From contig NZ_JAJFZL010000001.1 of NCBI RefSeq assembly GCF_020733635.1, forward strand, positions 4,154,001 through 4,218,000: DNA of 64,000 nucleotides, read 5' to 3'. Positions 17,715 to 26,614 of the stretch are shown here, one piece after another (the stretch's first letter is position 1; each line of letters begins with the position of its first letter). A program made the translations under genes and the position numbers. Under the pieces are notes generated by a model. That model saw nothing but the letters and a program-made list of their open reading frames with translations. It had not been told where the DNA came from and did not search any database. The stretch comes from Nocardia spumae (GTDB lineage: Bacteria; Actinomycetota; Actinomycetes; Mycobacteriales; Mycobacteriaceae).

Positions 17715-19175
17715 TTACGCGGCCTTCGATTCGGCCGCCCCGGTGATGTTGCGGGTCATGCCGCCGAAGACGATCGCGTGGAACGGCAGGACGGCCTTCC
17801 AGTACAGATGCCCGGCCAGCCCGTGTGGTTCGAACAGCGCGCGCTGCCGGTACACCGCACCGCGCTCATCGGTGTCGACGCCCAGTTCCAGCCATGCCCG
17901 CCCGGGCACCCGCATCTCGGCGCGCAACAGCAGCACCCGGGGCCGCTCGATGCGCTCGACCCGCCACCAGTCCAGGGCCTCGCCGGCGTGCAACCGGTGC
18001 GGATCGCGCCGGCCGCGACGTAGTCCGGCGCCGCCGGCCAGCCGGTCGATCCAGCCACGGAGTGACCAGGCCAGCGGGAAGGAATACCACCCGTGCTCAC
18101 CGCCGATGGATTCGATCACCGCCCACAACGTCGCCGGGTCGGCGTAGCTGCGTCGCTCGCGCACATCCTCATACAGCGACCCACCCGACCAGGCCGGATC
18201 GGTGGGCAGCGGCGCCGACGGTTCGCCACGTGTCTGATCGGCGTCCGACCACCGGGTCGGGACATCCAGATTCCGCACCCGGGCCAACGCCAGTTCGACG
18301 GCGTGGCGGTAGCCGATCAGGCCGTTGTCCGGATCCGGAATATGTTGCGCTATCGCGTGATCCGCACATACGACATCGTTGACCAGCGATTCCATCAGCG
18401 GCACCGCGATCGCCTTCGGCACCGGCGTCACGAAATTGACCCATTGCGCCGACAGCCACGGCGTCAGCACCGGCACCGGCACGATCACCCGGCGCGGTAG
18501 CCGGGCTACGACCGCGTACTCGCGCATCATCCGCTCGTAGCTGAGGACGTCGGGTCCGCCGATATCGAAGGCGCCACGCACCTCGGGCGGGAGCCCGGCC
18601 GCCCGGGTCAGGTAGTACAGCACATCGCGGACCGCGATCGGCTGGATCCGGTTACGAACCCAGCGCGGGGTGACCATCATCGGCAGCCGCTCGGTGAGAT
18701 ATCGCAGCATCTCGAAACTGGCCGAACCCGAGCCGATGATGACCGCGGCCTGCAGCGCGATCGCGGGCACCGTTCCCTCCAGCAGGATCCGGCCCACCTC
18801 GGCCCGGGAGGACAGGTGCCGCGACAACCGCTGGCCGCCCGGTGCGATTCCGCCCAGATAGACGATCCGGCCGATACCGGCGCGGGCCGCCTGTTCGGCC
18901 ACCAGCGCGGCGGCACGGCGATCGACATCGTCGAAATCCGTTCGGGTCAGCGAATGAACGAGGTAGTAGAGGACCTCGCCACCGCGCAGCGCGACCGCCA
19001 CCTCATCGGCGTTCAGGACGTCACCGCGCACGACCTCGACGCTGTCGCGCCAGTCCGCATCGTCGAGTTTGGCCGGAGTGCGGGCCATGACCGTGACCTC
19101 GTGGCCGGCGGCGAGCAGCTCCGGAACCAGTCGGCCACCGATGTATCCGGTGGCGCCGAACACCACACAGCGCAT
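17715..19175 (-). CDS. SDR-family NAD(P)-binding protein with C-terminal DUF2867 domain
   Basis: The 486-residue protein has an atypical short-chain dehydrogenase (NmrA/epimerase-like) domain in residues 1-290, with the nucleotide-binding GATGYIGGRLV at 8-18, and a DUF2867-type domain after about residue 325 (YSFPLAWSLRGWIDRLAGG region). The substrate is unknown. Such proteins often sit beside photolyase and lipocalin genes in light-responsive clusters. A strong AGGAGG precedes the ATG, and the gene starts 22 bases after the photolyase stop, so it is the third gene of a lipocalin-photolyase-SDR operon. Confidence 0.82.
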   Translation of the reverse strand: MRCVVFGATGYIGGRLVPELLAAGHEVTVMARTPAKLDDADWRDSVEVVRGDVLNADEVAVALRGGEVLYYLVHSLTRTDFDDVDRRAAALVAEQAARAGIGRIVYLGGIAPGGQRLSRHLSSRAEVGRILLEGTVPAIALQAAVIIGSGSASFEMLRYLTERLPMMVTPRWVRNRIQPIAVRDVLYYLTRAAGLPPEVRGAFDIGGPDVLSYERMMREYAVVARLPRRVIVPVPVLTPWLSAQWVNFVTPVPKAIAVPLMESLVNDVVCADHAIAQHIPDPDNGLIGYRHAVELALARVRNLDVPTRWSDADQTRGEPSAPLPTDPAWSGGSLYEDVRERRSYADPATLWAVIESIGGEHGWYSFPLAWSLRGWIDRLAGGAGLRRGRRDPHRLHAGEALDWWRVERIERPRVLLLRAEMRVPGRAWLELGVDTDERGAVYRQRALFEPHGLAGHLYWKAVLPFHAIVFGGMTRNITGAAESKAA

Positions 19176-19197
19176 ATCGCCTACCTCCTGCCGCCGG

Positions 19198-20532
19198 TCA
19201 CATTCCCGGAACTTCGACGATGGGCAAGGGATAGACCGCCGGATCGAGGTCGGCCCGCCACGGCCGATGCACGTCGTCGGACAGCTCGGCCAGTTCGGGC
19301 AGCCACCGCCGGACGTAGACGCCGTCGGGATCGAAACGCTGTGCCTGGCGAAGCGGGTTGAGCTTTCGGTTCGGACGCGTATCGGTTCCTGTTCCCGCCA
19401 CCCATTGCCAGTTCATCTGGTTGTTCGCCACATCGCCGTCGACCAGCCAGTAACGGAAATGGTCGGCACCCCGACGCCAGTCGATACGTAAGGTTTTGGC
19501 GAGGAACGACGCGGTGATCAACCGCGCCCGGCCCGGCATCCACCCCGCCGCGCGCAGCTGCCGCATCGGTGCGTCGACGATGGGAAAACCGGTCCGCCCC
19601 TCGGCCCAGGCGTCGAATGCCTGTGGATCGTCACGGAACTCGATCGGGCCGGGCCGGTAGTCGGCCCAGGCCGCATCGGGCCGGGCCGCCAGGATCTGAT
19701 GGTGGAAATCCCGCCATGCCACTTGCCGGGCGAAGCTGTATCCGCCGGGCTCCGACATATCGATTCGCGAGACGACCTCCGCCGCCGACAGACAGCCGAA
19801 ATGCAGATACGGCGACAGATGGGAGGTGGCGTCCGCGGTCAGATCGTCGTTGCGCTCGGCATAGTCGGTGATCGGCCCGGACAGCCACTGACGCAACAGT
19901 TTTCGGCCCGTGGTCTCCCCGCCGACCCGCAGTTGTGGCGACGCTGTTCCCGCATCGAGCCCGACCTGAGCCGGATCCTCGCTCTCGATCTCGGGGACGG
20001 TGAGTCGCCGCGGCGGATCCTGTATCGCGCGCCGCGGCGCCGACTCCCATCGCCGGAAGTACGGGCTGAACACCGCGAAGTGGTCGCGCCCGGAACTCGG
20101 CCGGAGTTCGACGGGATCCACGCTCATCACCGACGCGGCGTGGCTGCGCAACCGGCAGTCGTGCGCCGCGAGCCGTTCCCGCAGCGCGGCCTCGCGGATC
20201 CGACCGTAATAGCTCACCTCCTCCGCGATGTGCACGGTCTGCGCACCCACCTCGGAAACGATGCGCGCCACCTCGTCGGCGACCTTGCCGCGCCGCAGGA
20301 TCAGCCGGCCACCGCGGCCGCGCAGTTGCTCGTCGAGTTCGCGCAGCGCGGCCTCGAGGAAACGCAGCCGGTTGGGCGCGGCGTTCGGCCCCACGATCAT
20401 CGAATCGTCGACGACGAAAAGAGGAACCACGGCATCCCCGCCGGCGTGCGCGGCGGTGAGTACCGGATTGTCGTGCACCCGCAGATCGCGGGTGAACAGG
20501 GCAACGGTCGCCGCCACGGCCCCGGACCTCAC
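19198..20532 (-). CDS. phrB: Deoxyribodipyrimidine photolyase
   Basis: The 444-residue enzyme repairs UV-induced pyrimidine dimers with light, using FADH- and an antenna cofactor. The N-terminal alpha/beta domain starts VALFTRDLRVHDNP. The FAD domain has TSHLSPYLHFGCLS, FARQVAWRDFHH, TGFPIVDAPMRQL, and GDVANNQMNWQWVAGTGTDTRP, which includes the cyclobutane-dimer-class residues. The GTG at 20532 overlaps the lipocalin stop as GTGA; an in-frame GTG at 20541 is an alternative. Its position in an operon opposite a MerR/B12-type regulator suggests light induction. Confidence 0.9.
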   Translation of the reverse strand: MRSGAVAATVALFTRDLRVHDNPVLTAAHAGGDAVVPLFVVDDSMIVGPNAAPNRLRFLEAALRELDEQLRGRGGRLILRRGKVADEVARIVSEVGAQTVHIAEEVSYYGRIREAALRERLAAHDCRLRSHAASVMSVDPVELRPSSGRDHFAVFSPYFRRWESAPRRAIQDPPRRLTVPEIESEDPAQVGLDAGTASPQLRVGGETTGRKLLRQWLSGPITDYAERNDDLTADATSHLSPYLHFGCLSAAEVVSRIDMSEPGGYSFARQVAWRDFHHQILAARPDAAWADYRPGPIEFRDDPQAFDAWAEGRTGFPIVDAPMRQLRAAGWMPGRARLITASFLAKTLRIDWRRGADHFRYWLVDGDVANNQMNWQWVAGTGTDTRPNRKLNPLRQAQRFDPDGVYVRRWLPELAELSDDVHRPWRADLDPAVYPLPIVEVPGM

Positions 20533-21242
20533 AATCGGCACAGCGGGGTGATGTCTGACCGGCCCCCGGTAGTCGGACTGGTCAGATACAGACAGGGTTG
20601 TTCACCTGCGGCTTGCACCGCGGAGACGACCTCCTGCCACTGCTGACCCGAGAGAGCGGGCCCGCGCGACAGTACGAATCCGGAGATGCGCGCCGGATCG
20701 GTGACCAGCGCCCAGGAGTAGTCCGGACCGAGTGCGGTGACGATGTAGTTGACCGGGCCATCGAGGCTCTCCTGCGTGGGAACCCCGGGGAAGGCCACCC
20801 GCAATTGCGCCCGCGTCCGCGGGTCCTGAACCCGGGCGGCTCCCTGGATCTCGTTGTTCGAACCGTTCCAGGTGGTGCACGAATTGTGCACCGAGACATC
20901 ACCGTTCGGCAGGGGCGCGTACTCCGCACGGGTGTCGCGCGCGCAGACGAGGTTGAAGTACTGCGGGACGGCGGCCAGCTGATACCAGGTGCCCACGTAG
21001 CGATCGAGATCCAGCTGGGGCACCGGAGCGGGCCCCGCTGCCGGGACATCGGCACCGGCGGGCGCGGCCGGGCCCGTCACCGCCGCCGCGGCGACACCGA
21101 AGGCGACCGCCGCGCTGACGGTCAGTGCCCGCAGGGCCGTTCGCCGGGCCGATCTCACCGTCCGACGGGAGGACCGCGCCGGACCTGAGCCCCTGTCGCG
21201 GGCCGGGTTCTGGGGCATGCGAGCCGATGAACGTTCGAGCAC
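20529..21242 (-). CDS. Exported lipocalin-family protein
   Basis: The 237-residue protein has an N-terminal Arg-rich stretch and a hydrophobic core (about 37-75) that serve as signal peptide, possibly Tat-type given the RR pairs. The mature domain starts with the lipocalin motif LDRYVGTWYQLA and carries DPRTRAQLRVAFPG and YSWALVTDPA, as in Blc-type bacterial lipocalins. They bind lipids or hydrophobic molecules at the envelope. The GTG at 21242 is set by GAGGAG six bases upstream; a longer frame is discarded. It heads the operon with photolyase and SDR. Confidence 0.85.
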   Translation of the reverse strand: MLERSSARMPQNPARDRGSGPARSSRRTVRSARRTALRALTVSAAVAFGVAAAAVTGPAAPAGADVPAAGPAPVPQLDLDRYVGTWYQLAAVPQYFNLVCARDTRAEYAPLPNGDVSVHNSCTTWNGSNNEIQGAARVQDPRTRAQLRVAFPGVPTQESLDGPVNYIVTALGPDYSWALVTDPARISGFVLSRGPALSGQQWQEVVSAVQAAGEQPCLYLTSPTTGGRSDITPLCRL

Positions 21243-21283
21243 TGGAGACTCCTCGGTTGGGTGACGCCTCGATTTCGATCGTT

Positions 21284-21322
21284 GGATGTATGCTAGCAGA
21301 CAAGCGATGCACAAACGATGCA
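21284..21322. promoter_or_regulatory. Phased direct repeats between the lipocalin operon and the MerR-type regulator
   Basis: CGATGCA occurs at 21305-21311 and 21316-21322, 11 bases apart, and a related GGATGTA lies at 21284-21290, 21 bases (two turns) before. B12-dependent CarH-type MerR regulators bind tandem repeats of about 11 bp, so this is a candidate operator for the adjacent regulator, controlling both directions. Confidence 0.5.
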
Positions 21323-21365
21323 TATCGTCGAGTGGGTAGGGAGAGTGGGCACAGAGGAGGGCAGA

Positions 21366-22235
21366 ATGACCGTCATGCCCACCGACCCGGCACCCGAGAT
21401 CGAGTCGGCCGGTTTCCCGATCGGCACGGTCGCCGAGCGCATCGGCATTCCGACCGCAACCCTGCGGAGCTGGAATCAGCGCTACGGTATCGGCCCCACC
21501 GGACACCGGCCCGGCAGGCACCGCCTCTACACCGAGGCGGATATCGCGGTGCTGGAACGGATGGTGCTGCTGGTGCGCGCCGGAGCGAGTCCGGCGCGCG
21601 CCGCATCGTCGGTGCGCGGCCCCGCCCCCGCCGAAGGTGACTGTTCCTCCCTGCTCGCGGCCGTCTTCGCACTCGACAGCGCCACCGCCTCAGCGTTGCT
21701 CATGAGCCATTTGCGCACCTTCGGGGTGGTGTCGACCTGGAACCGGCTGTGCCGCCCCACTTTCGCCGAGATCGTGCGACGCCAAGGGTCGGGCGAGGGC
21801 TGCATCGACGTCGAACATCTGCTGTCGTGGTGTGTCACCTCGGCGCTGCATCGCGTGGTGCCACCGCCCCCGGCGAGCGCGGTGGCCGATATCGTCCTCG
21901 CCTGCACCAGCGGTGAGGCCCATGCGCTGCCGCTCGAGGTGCTGCGCGCCGCACTGGCCGAACGCGGCGCCCCGGCGAACATGCTCGGCCCGGATGTGCC
22001 GACCCACGCCTTGGCCGACACCCTCACCAGGACTTCCGCGCCCACCACCGTGGTGCTGTGGTCGCACCACGAATCGACTGCCCTGACCTCGGCGGTGCGC
22101 ACCTGCACCGAAGGCGGCGCCCACCCGGTCCTGGCCGGGCCGGGCTGGGCGGACGCCGCACTGCCGGCCGATGCCGTCACGGTCGACGACCTCGAATCGG
22201 CTCTCGCACATCTACTCCCGATCGGCGCGCGCTGA
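21366..22235 (+). CDS. MerR-family regulator with B12-binding-type C-terminal domain (LitR/CarH-like)
   Basis: The 289-residue protein has an N-terminal MerR HTH (FPIGTVAERIGIPTATLRSWNQRYGIGPTGHRPGRHRLY), a helical bundle at about 95-180, and a Rossmann-like domain after 180 with SGEAHALPLEVLRAALAERG and GPDVPTHALADTL. CarH/LitR proteins bind adenosylcobalamin here and release DNA on illumination. The usual E-x-H-x-x-G cobalamin motif reads E-A-H-A-L-P: the His is kept, the Gly is Pro. AGGAGG precedes the ATG. Divergence from photolyase fits control of a photoprotection operon. Confidence 0.75.
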   Translation: MTVMPTDPAPEIESAGFPIGTVAERIGIPTATLRSWNQRYGIGPTGHRPGRHRLYTEADIAVLERMVLLVRAGASPARAASSVRGPAPAEGDCSSLLAAVFALDSATASALLMSHLRTFGVVSTWNRLCRPTFAEIVRRQGSGEGCIDVEHLLSWCVTSALHRVVPPPPASAVADIVLACTSGEAHALPLEVLRAALAERGAPANMLGPDVPTHALADTLTRTSAPTTVVLWSHHESTALTSAVRTCTEGGAHPVLAGPGWADAALPADAVTVDDLESALAHLLPIGAR

Positions 22236-22380
22236 TCGCCGGCATCCCCATCCCCGCTCGCCCGCACGCGGGACGGATATCACCGGCTCACCCGGTCACG
22301 GTCAGCGATGCGTCACCGATGCACCGGACCCCGAGTCCGTGGCGATCACACGACCGCCACGCGGGCCACTCGCACCGCTG

Positions 22381-22755
22381 TCACAGATAGGGCCGGGTGA
22401 TCATCTCGATTCCGTGGCCGGCGGGATCGAGAAAATAGACACCCCGGCCGCCGTGCTCGTTGTTGATCTCCCCGGCCCGCGTCCGCTGCGGGTCCGCCCA
22501 ATGGTCGATCCCGCGTTCGCGCAGATACGCCCAGGCGCGATCGAAATGCGCGTCGTCGACCAGGAAGGCGTAGTGCTGCATCTGGATCTCCACCGGCGGC
22601 TCGGCGAACTGCAGCAGCACTCCGTCGGAGCAGAGCAGATTGGTGAAGACGCCCCAGTTCGGAGCGTCGGCGAACTCGAAGATATCGCGAAAGAAGGCCG
22701 CGGACTCCTCGCGGTCCACGGCGGCGATGATGGTGTGATTGAAACGTGCGGTCAT
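22381..22755 (-). CDS. VOC (glyoxalase/bleomycin-resistance fold) protein
   Basis: The 124-residue protein has the beta-alpha-beta-beta-beta arrangement of a single VOC domain: FNHTIIAAVDREESAAFFRDIF at the start and GVYFLDPAGHGIEMITRPY at the end, with metal-ligand-type His at residue 7 and Glu near 117. It may be a small lyase, dioxygenase or binding protein; the substrate is unknown. AGGAGG stands five bases before the ATG. It is convergent with the MerR-type gene across 145 bases. Confidence 0.8.
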   Translation of the reverse strand: MTARFNHTIIAAVDREESAAFFRDIFEFADAPNWGVFTNLLCSDGVLLQFAEPPVEIQMQHYAFLVDDAHFDRAWAYLRERGIDHWADPQRTRAGEINNEHGGRGVYFLDPAGHGIEMITRPYL

Positions 22756-23055
22756 GAATCCTCCTGTGGGTGGCTGAACTTCTCGATCGACGATCAGCCG
22801 ACAGGGGGCGCGCGCGATGGGCGTGATACCTGGAGCGGGCCACCGGCCCGCAGCGCGCTCAGCGCAGCACCGGGTCACCAATCCGTGTGTGGCACAAGGC
22901 CGTCCCGGTAGTCATCGCCGCCGAGTATAGCCGCTCGGCGCCGGTTCGGTCGAACAGGCGGCGCATCGGATCGTGCGCCGACAGTCGCTGCCGCGGCGCG
23001 CCGCCGGGTTTCGTTCGCGAACACCCGTGGGCCGCCACCACTTACAGTGGTCGTC
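22756..23055. promoter_or_regulatory. Divergent promoter region with leaderless-type promoter for the MutS-like pair
   Basis: No gene is visible. At the right end TACAGT (23043-23048) is followed by exactly seven bases and then the GTG at 23056, the spacing of a leaderless actinobacterial transcript. The left end holds the AGGAGG of the VOC gene. Confidence 0.45.
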
Positions 23056-24585
23056 GTGACTCGCTTTCACAGCATCCTGTGGCCGCGGCCGTCGACGAAC
23101 GGGGGTGGACGTCGAATCCGCCAGGACGCGGTGCGGGATCTGAATCTGGACCGGATCTTCGCCGCCATCCGGGCCGATCCGGATCCCGAGTTCCGGGAGT
23201 ACCTCGATCTCGGACTGAGCGATCGCGACGCGGTGATCTACCGCCATGATGTCTTCCGCGATGTGGCCAACGACGGAATTCGCACAGCGCTGGTCGAATT
23301 CGTGCGAGAAATGGCCGCGATGCGCAGCTATTCGACGATCTCCGCGCGCGTCTCCCACCCGCAGCAGAAACACCGCTTCCATCTCGACGCCGTCCTCGCC
23401 TATTGCGCATTGCTCATCGAATTGCATCGCGCGCTGTCGGCGGCGCCCGTGCGCTCGGCGGGCCTGCGCGCATGGCGTGACCATCTCACCGAATATCTCG
23501 CGACCGCCGCGTTCACCGCCTTGCGTGCGGACAGCCGCGCCCTCGACGAGCGCCTGCGCGCGGTGCGCTTCTCGGTATCCCTCCGAGACCAGCAGATCAC
23601 CGTCGACCGGCACGACGGGCGGGCCGACTACACCGCGGCGGTTCAGCAGTTGTTCCACCCTCTGCTGGGCGAGAGCCGACCGGCCGACACGGCGACGGTC
23701 CACGAATGGCCGGATATGAATCACGTCGAGGAACGGATCCTCGACCATCTGGTCGCGCTGTTTCCCGAACCTTTCGCCGCACTCGACGCGTTCTGGACCA
23801 CGCATCGCGAATTCATCGATTCCGCCGTCGCGACCTTCGACCACGAGATCACGTTCTATCTGCGTTACCGCATGATGATGGACCGCCTCGGTCCCGAGAA
23901 CTTCTGCTACCCGGACGTCACCGAGACCTACGACTCGATAGCGGTCGTCGGTGCCTACGATCTGGCGCTGGCGCTGACACTCCGACGGGACGGGACCGGA
24001 CCGGTGGCCAACGACTTCGCGCTGGACGGAACCGGGCGGGGTGAATACGTCCTGGTGGTCACCGGACCCAATCAGGGCGGGAAGACCACATTCGCGCGGT
24101 CGATCGGCCAGCTCGCCCATCTGACCGCGCTCGGCTGCCCCGTCCCCGCACGCCATGCCCGCTTCCCACTGGTGGACAGGCTGTTCACCCATTTCGAGCG
24201 CTCGGAGGAGTTGTCGGATCCGGAGGGCACCCTGCAGGAGGAGATCGCGCGGATGCGCGCCACGCTCGGCGCCGTGACCGATCACAGCCTGGTCGTCATG
24301 AACGAGAGCTTCAGCTCCACCACCACCGCCGACGCGCTCGACATCGGCACGGAGGTGCTGGGCCGTCTCGTCGCCACCCACACGCTGACCGTGTTCGTCA
24401 CCTTCCTCGACGAATTGGCCGCCCTGCCCGCCGTGGTCAGTATGGTCGCCGGCGTGGACAGCGATCCCGACGAGCGGACCTTCCGATTGGAACGGCGGCC
24501 CGCCGACGGTAAGGCTCACGCGGTGGCGATGGCGGAGAAATTCGGCCTGACCTACGACGCCATCGTCGACGGGAGGCACCGATGA
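23056..24585 (+). CDS. MutS-like ATPase, first of a tandem pair
   Basis: The 509-residue protein has the C-terminal ATPase domain of the MutS superfamily but no mismatch-recognition domain. Walker A is GPNQGGKTT at 337-345; the Walker B position reads VVMNESFSS, with Asn416 where MutS has Asp. A lever-like helical region fills the first 300 residues. The GTG at 23056 is favoured because TACAGT lies at leaderless distance; a GTG at 23047 is the alternative. The stop overlaps the next MutS-like gene by ATGA, so the two are co-translated and may form a heterodimer. The substrate is unknown. Confidence 0.78.
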   Translation: MTRFHSILWPRPSTNGGGRRIRQDAVRDLNLDRIFAAIRADPDPEFREYLDLGLSDRDAVIYRHDVFRDVANDGIRTALVEFVREMAAMRSYSTISARVSHPQQKHRFHLDAVLAYCALLIELHRALSAAPVRSAGLRAWRDHLTEYLATAAFTALRADSRALDERLRAVRFSVSLRDQQITVDRHDGRADYTAAVQQLFHPLLGESRPADTATVHEWPDMNHVEERILDHLVALFPEPFAALDAFWTTHREFIDSAVATFDHEITFYLRYRMMMDRLGPENFCYPDVTETYDSIAVVGAYDLALALTLRRDGTGPVANDFALDGTGRGEYVLVVTGPNQGGKTTFARSIGQLAHLTALGCPVPARHARFPLVDRLFTHFERSEELSDPEGTLQEEIARMRATLGAVTDHSLVVMNESFSSTTTADALDIGTEVLGRLVATHTLTVFVTFLDELAALPAVVSMVAGVDSDPDERTFRLERRPADGKAHAVAMAEKFGLTYDAIVDGRHR

Positions 24586-26063
24586 AGGCCGAACTGCTCG
24601 ATTCCGCGCCGGGAGTGCGCTACGAAGCGGTCGGCAACGGCCCTGCCGTAATCGACGATCTGGGCTGGAGCGTCCTGTTCGACACGATGGCTCACGGTGA
24701 CGCCTTCATCGGCGAGGTGGTGCGCGCGCTCGTACCGCAGAGTCTGGTGGATCCGGCCGCGATCCGGTACCGCCAGCAGGTCCTCGCGGACTGCTGCGCG
24801 CATCCGGACGCGGTGCGCGAGCTGTATCGGATCGCCACCGAGGCCACCGAGGTCCGGCGCTGGACGGCCGCGCGCAACCGCGAGCCGCGCACCAAGCTGA
24901 ATCTGTCGCTGGAACCCCTGGACGGCATGCTGACCTGTGCCGGGCAGCTGCGTGCGGCCCTGCGGCGATACGCTCCGCTGCTGCGGTCCGACGGCTTCAC
25001 CCGGCTCACCACCCGACTCGACGCCGAATTGAACGACGACTATCTCGACGCGATCCGCACCTGTCTGCGGGGTCTGCGATTCGACAACGGCTACCACATG
25101 AGCGCCGGACTCGGCCGGGGTAACAAGGCGACCGAGATCGTGCTGCACGAACCCACGGCGCCGCGGCGGCGACGGCTCGCTCTGCGTAGCGGACGGTCGT
25201 TTCAGGTTCCCAACGACGATGAGGCAGGCTCGGACTACGTCACCGCACTGCTCGGGCGGGGACTGCGCTCGGTGGCCGACACCGTCTCGCACGCCACCGA
25301 TCTGGTCCAGCGATTCTTCTCCGATCTGCGCACCGAGCTGGCCTTCTACCTCGGCGGGCTGAATCTGTACGAGGCGGTCCGCGCCGCGGGATACCCGGCC
25401 TGCTTCCCTGATCCGTTACCGTCCGGCACGCCCGGGCTCGAGTTCGCCGGATTGCGGGATCCGGCGCTGTGCCTGTCGTCGCCGCTCCCGGTGGCGGGGA
25501 ACACGCTCACCGCACCGGCCGTATCACTGGTGGTGGCCACCGGCGCCAACAGCGGTGGGAAGTCCACCTTTCTGCGCGGTGTCGGCTCGGCACATCTGAT
25601 GATGCAGGCCGGCTTGTTCGTCGTGGCCGATTCCTTCGCCGCCGATGTGCGCGATGGGATCTTCACGCATTTCCGCGCGCCGGAGGACGCGACGATGACG
25701 TACGGAAAGCTCGCTGAGGAGATGGTCCGGATGCGCGGGATCGTGGACGGGATCGGCGACACCTCCCTCGTGCTGTGCAACGAGCCGTTCTCCTCCACGA
25801 ACGAGCGCGAAGCCGCCGAGATCGCCGCGCCGATCGTGCGCGCACTGTGCGCACGCGGCGCGAAACTCGTTCTGGTCACACATCTCTACGATCTGGCGCA
25901 CGGCCTCTACGAGCGCGACCGACCCGACGCCGTCTTCCTGCGCGCCGAACGCCTGGCCGACGGCACCCGTACCTATCGGCTGGTGCCCGGCGCACCGGAA
26001 ACCACGAGTCACGGCGGGGACATCTTCGGCCGGATGCTCCCGGACCGGAGCATTTCCCGGTAG
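24582..26063 (+). CDS. MutS-like ATPase, second of a tandem pair
   Basis: The 493-residue protein is a paralogue-type partner of the preceding gene. Walker A is GANSGGKST at 321-329, Walker B reads LVLCNEPFSST with Asn400 in the Asp position, and LVLVTHLYDLAHGL follows as the H-loop region. The N-terminal 290 residues are helical, with no MutS domain I. GGGAGG precedes the ATG, and the 4-base overlap with the first gene implies coupled translation. The shared Asn-Glu in both Walker B motifs argues for one family with conserved ATP handling. DNA repair is not established. Confidence 0.78.
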   Translation: MKAELLDSAPGVRYEAVGNGPAVIDDLGWSVLFDTMAHGDAFIGEVVRALVPQSLVDPAAIRYRQQVLADCCAHPDAVRELYRIATEATEVRRWTAARNREPRTKLNLSLEPLDGMLTCAGQLRAALRRYAPLLRSDGFTRLTTRLDAELNDDYLDAIRTCLRGLRFDNGYHMSAGLGRGNKATEIVLHEPTAPRRRRLALRSGRSFQVPNDDEAGSDYVTALLGRGLRSVADTVSHATDLVQRFFSDLRTELAFYLGGLNLYEAVRAAGYPACFPDPLPSGTPGLEFAGLRDPALCLSSPLPVAGNTLTAPAVSLVVATGANSGGKSTFLRGVGSAHLMMQAGLFVVADSFAADVRDGIFTHFRAPEDATMTYGKLAEEMVRMRGIVDGIGDTSLVLCNEPFSSTNEREAAEIAAPIVRALCARGAKLVLVTHLYDLAHGLYERDRPDAVFLRAERLADGTRTYRLVPGAPETTSHGGDIFGRMLPDRSISR

Positions 26064-26136
26064 CCGAGCTCTTCGGGCGCCCCGCCTTCCCGCGGCGGGG
26101 GATTGTCGCGGCCGGAAACGATCTACGGTCCATACG

Positions 26137-26571
26137 GTGAAGCCCCTGGAACGTCCCGTGGTACTGACACTGCTCTATATCGTCGCCTCGTGCGTTTTCG
26201 GACCGGCGATCTTCTGGTGCGGGCTGTTGTTCTTCGCACACGGCGTCGGTGACTACTGCGACGCGGTACACGGTGACACGGCATCGCGAGAGGCGGAATT
26301 CCGGTCCGTCCAGATATTTCAAGTCACCGGATCGGTCGTCATGCTGGCGATCGGAGTGGCGCTGCTGGCCGATCTGTGGGTGCGGCATCGTCGAATCGGG
26401 CTGCTGCGGCGTTCGGCGAGCAGCTGCGGAATCGTCGCCATGATGTGCGGCTACGTTCTCGTCATCCTGATCTCCGGCCCCGGCGGGCAGAATTGCTCAC
26501 CGCCGCCCTCGTCGCTCGGCAACACATCGATCGTCGGTGTGCCGGGCGAATCGGCCACTGCCCCAGCATGA
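26137..26571 (+). CDS. Small membrane protein, unknown function
   Basis: The 144-residue product has three hydrophobic segments (about 8-34, 62-82 and 94-112) and a polar, Pro/Ser-rich tail. Four Cys lie in or near the first and third segments. TACGGT at 26124-26129 is followed by seven bases and then the GTG start, so the transcript is probably leaderless. It starts 73 bases after the second MutS-like gene in the same direction. The family is not recognised. Confidence 0.65.
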   Translation: MKPLERPVVLTLLYIVASCVFGPAIFWCGLLFFAHGVGDYCDAVHGDTASREAEFRSVQIFQVTGSVVMLAIGVALLADLWVRHRRIGLLRRSASSCGIVAMMCGYVLVILISGPGGQNCSPPPSSLGNTSIVGVPGESATAPA

Positions 26572-26614
26572 TCGGCCTCGCACAGCCGTCATCCCCCGGA
26601 CCGGGCGGCCGCCG

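Noticed and set aside
20529..21521. Longer lipocalin start at 21521
   Set aside because: It would run through the divergent promoter and into the MerR-type gene; GAGGAG marks the GTG at 21242.
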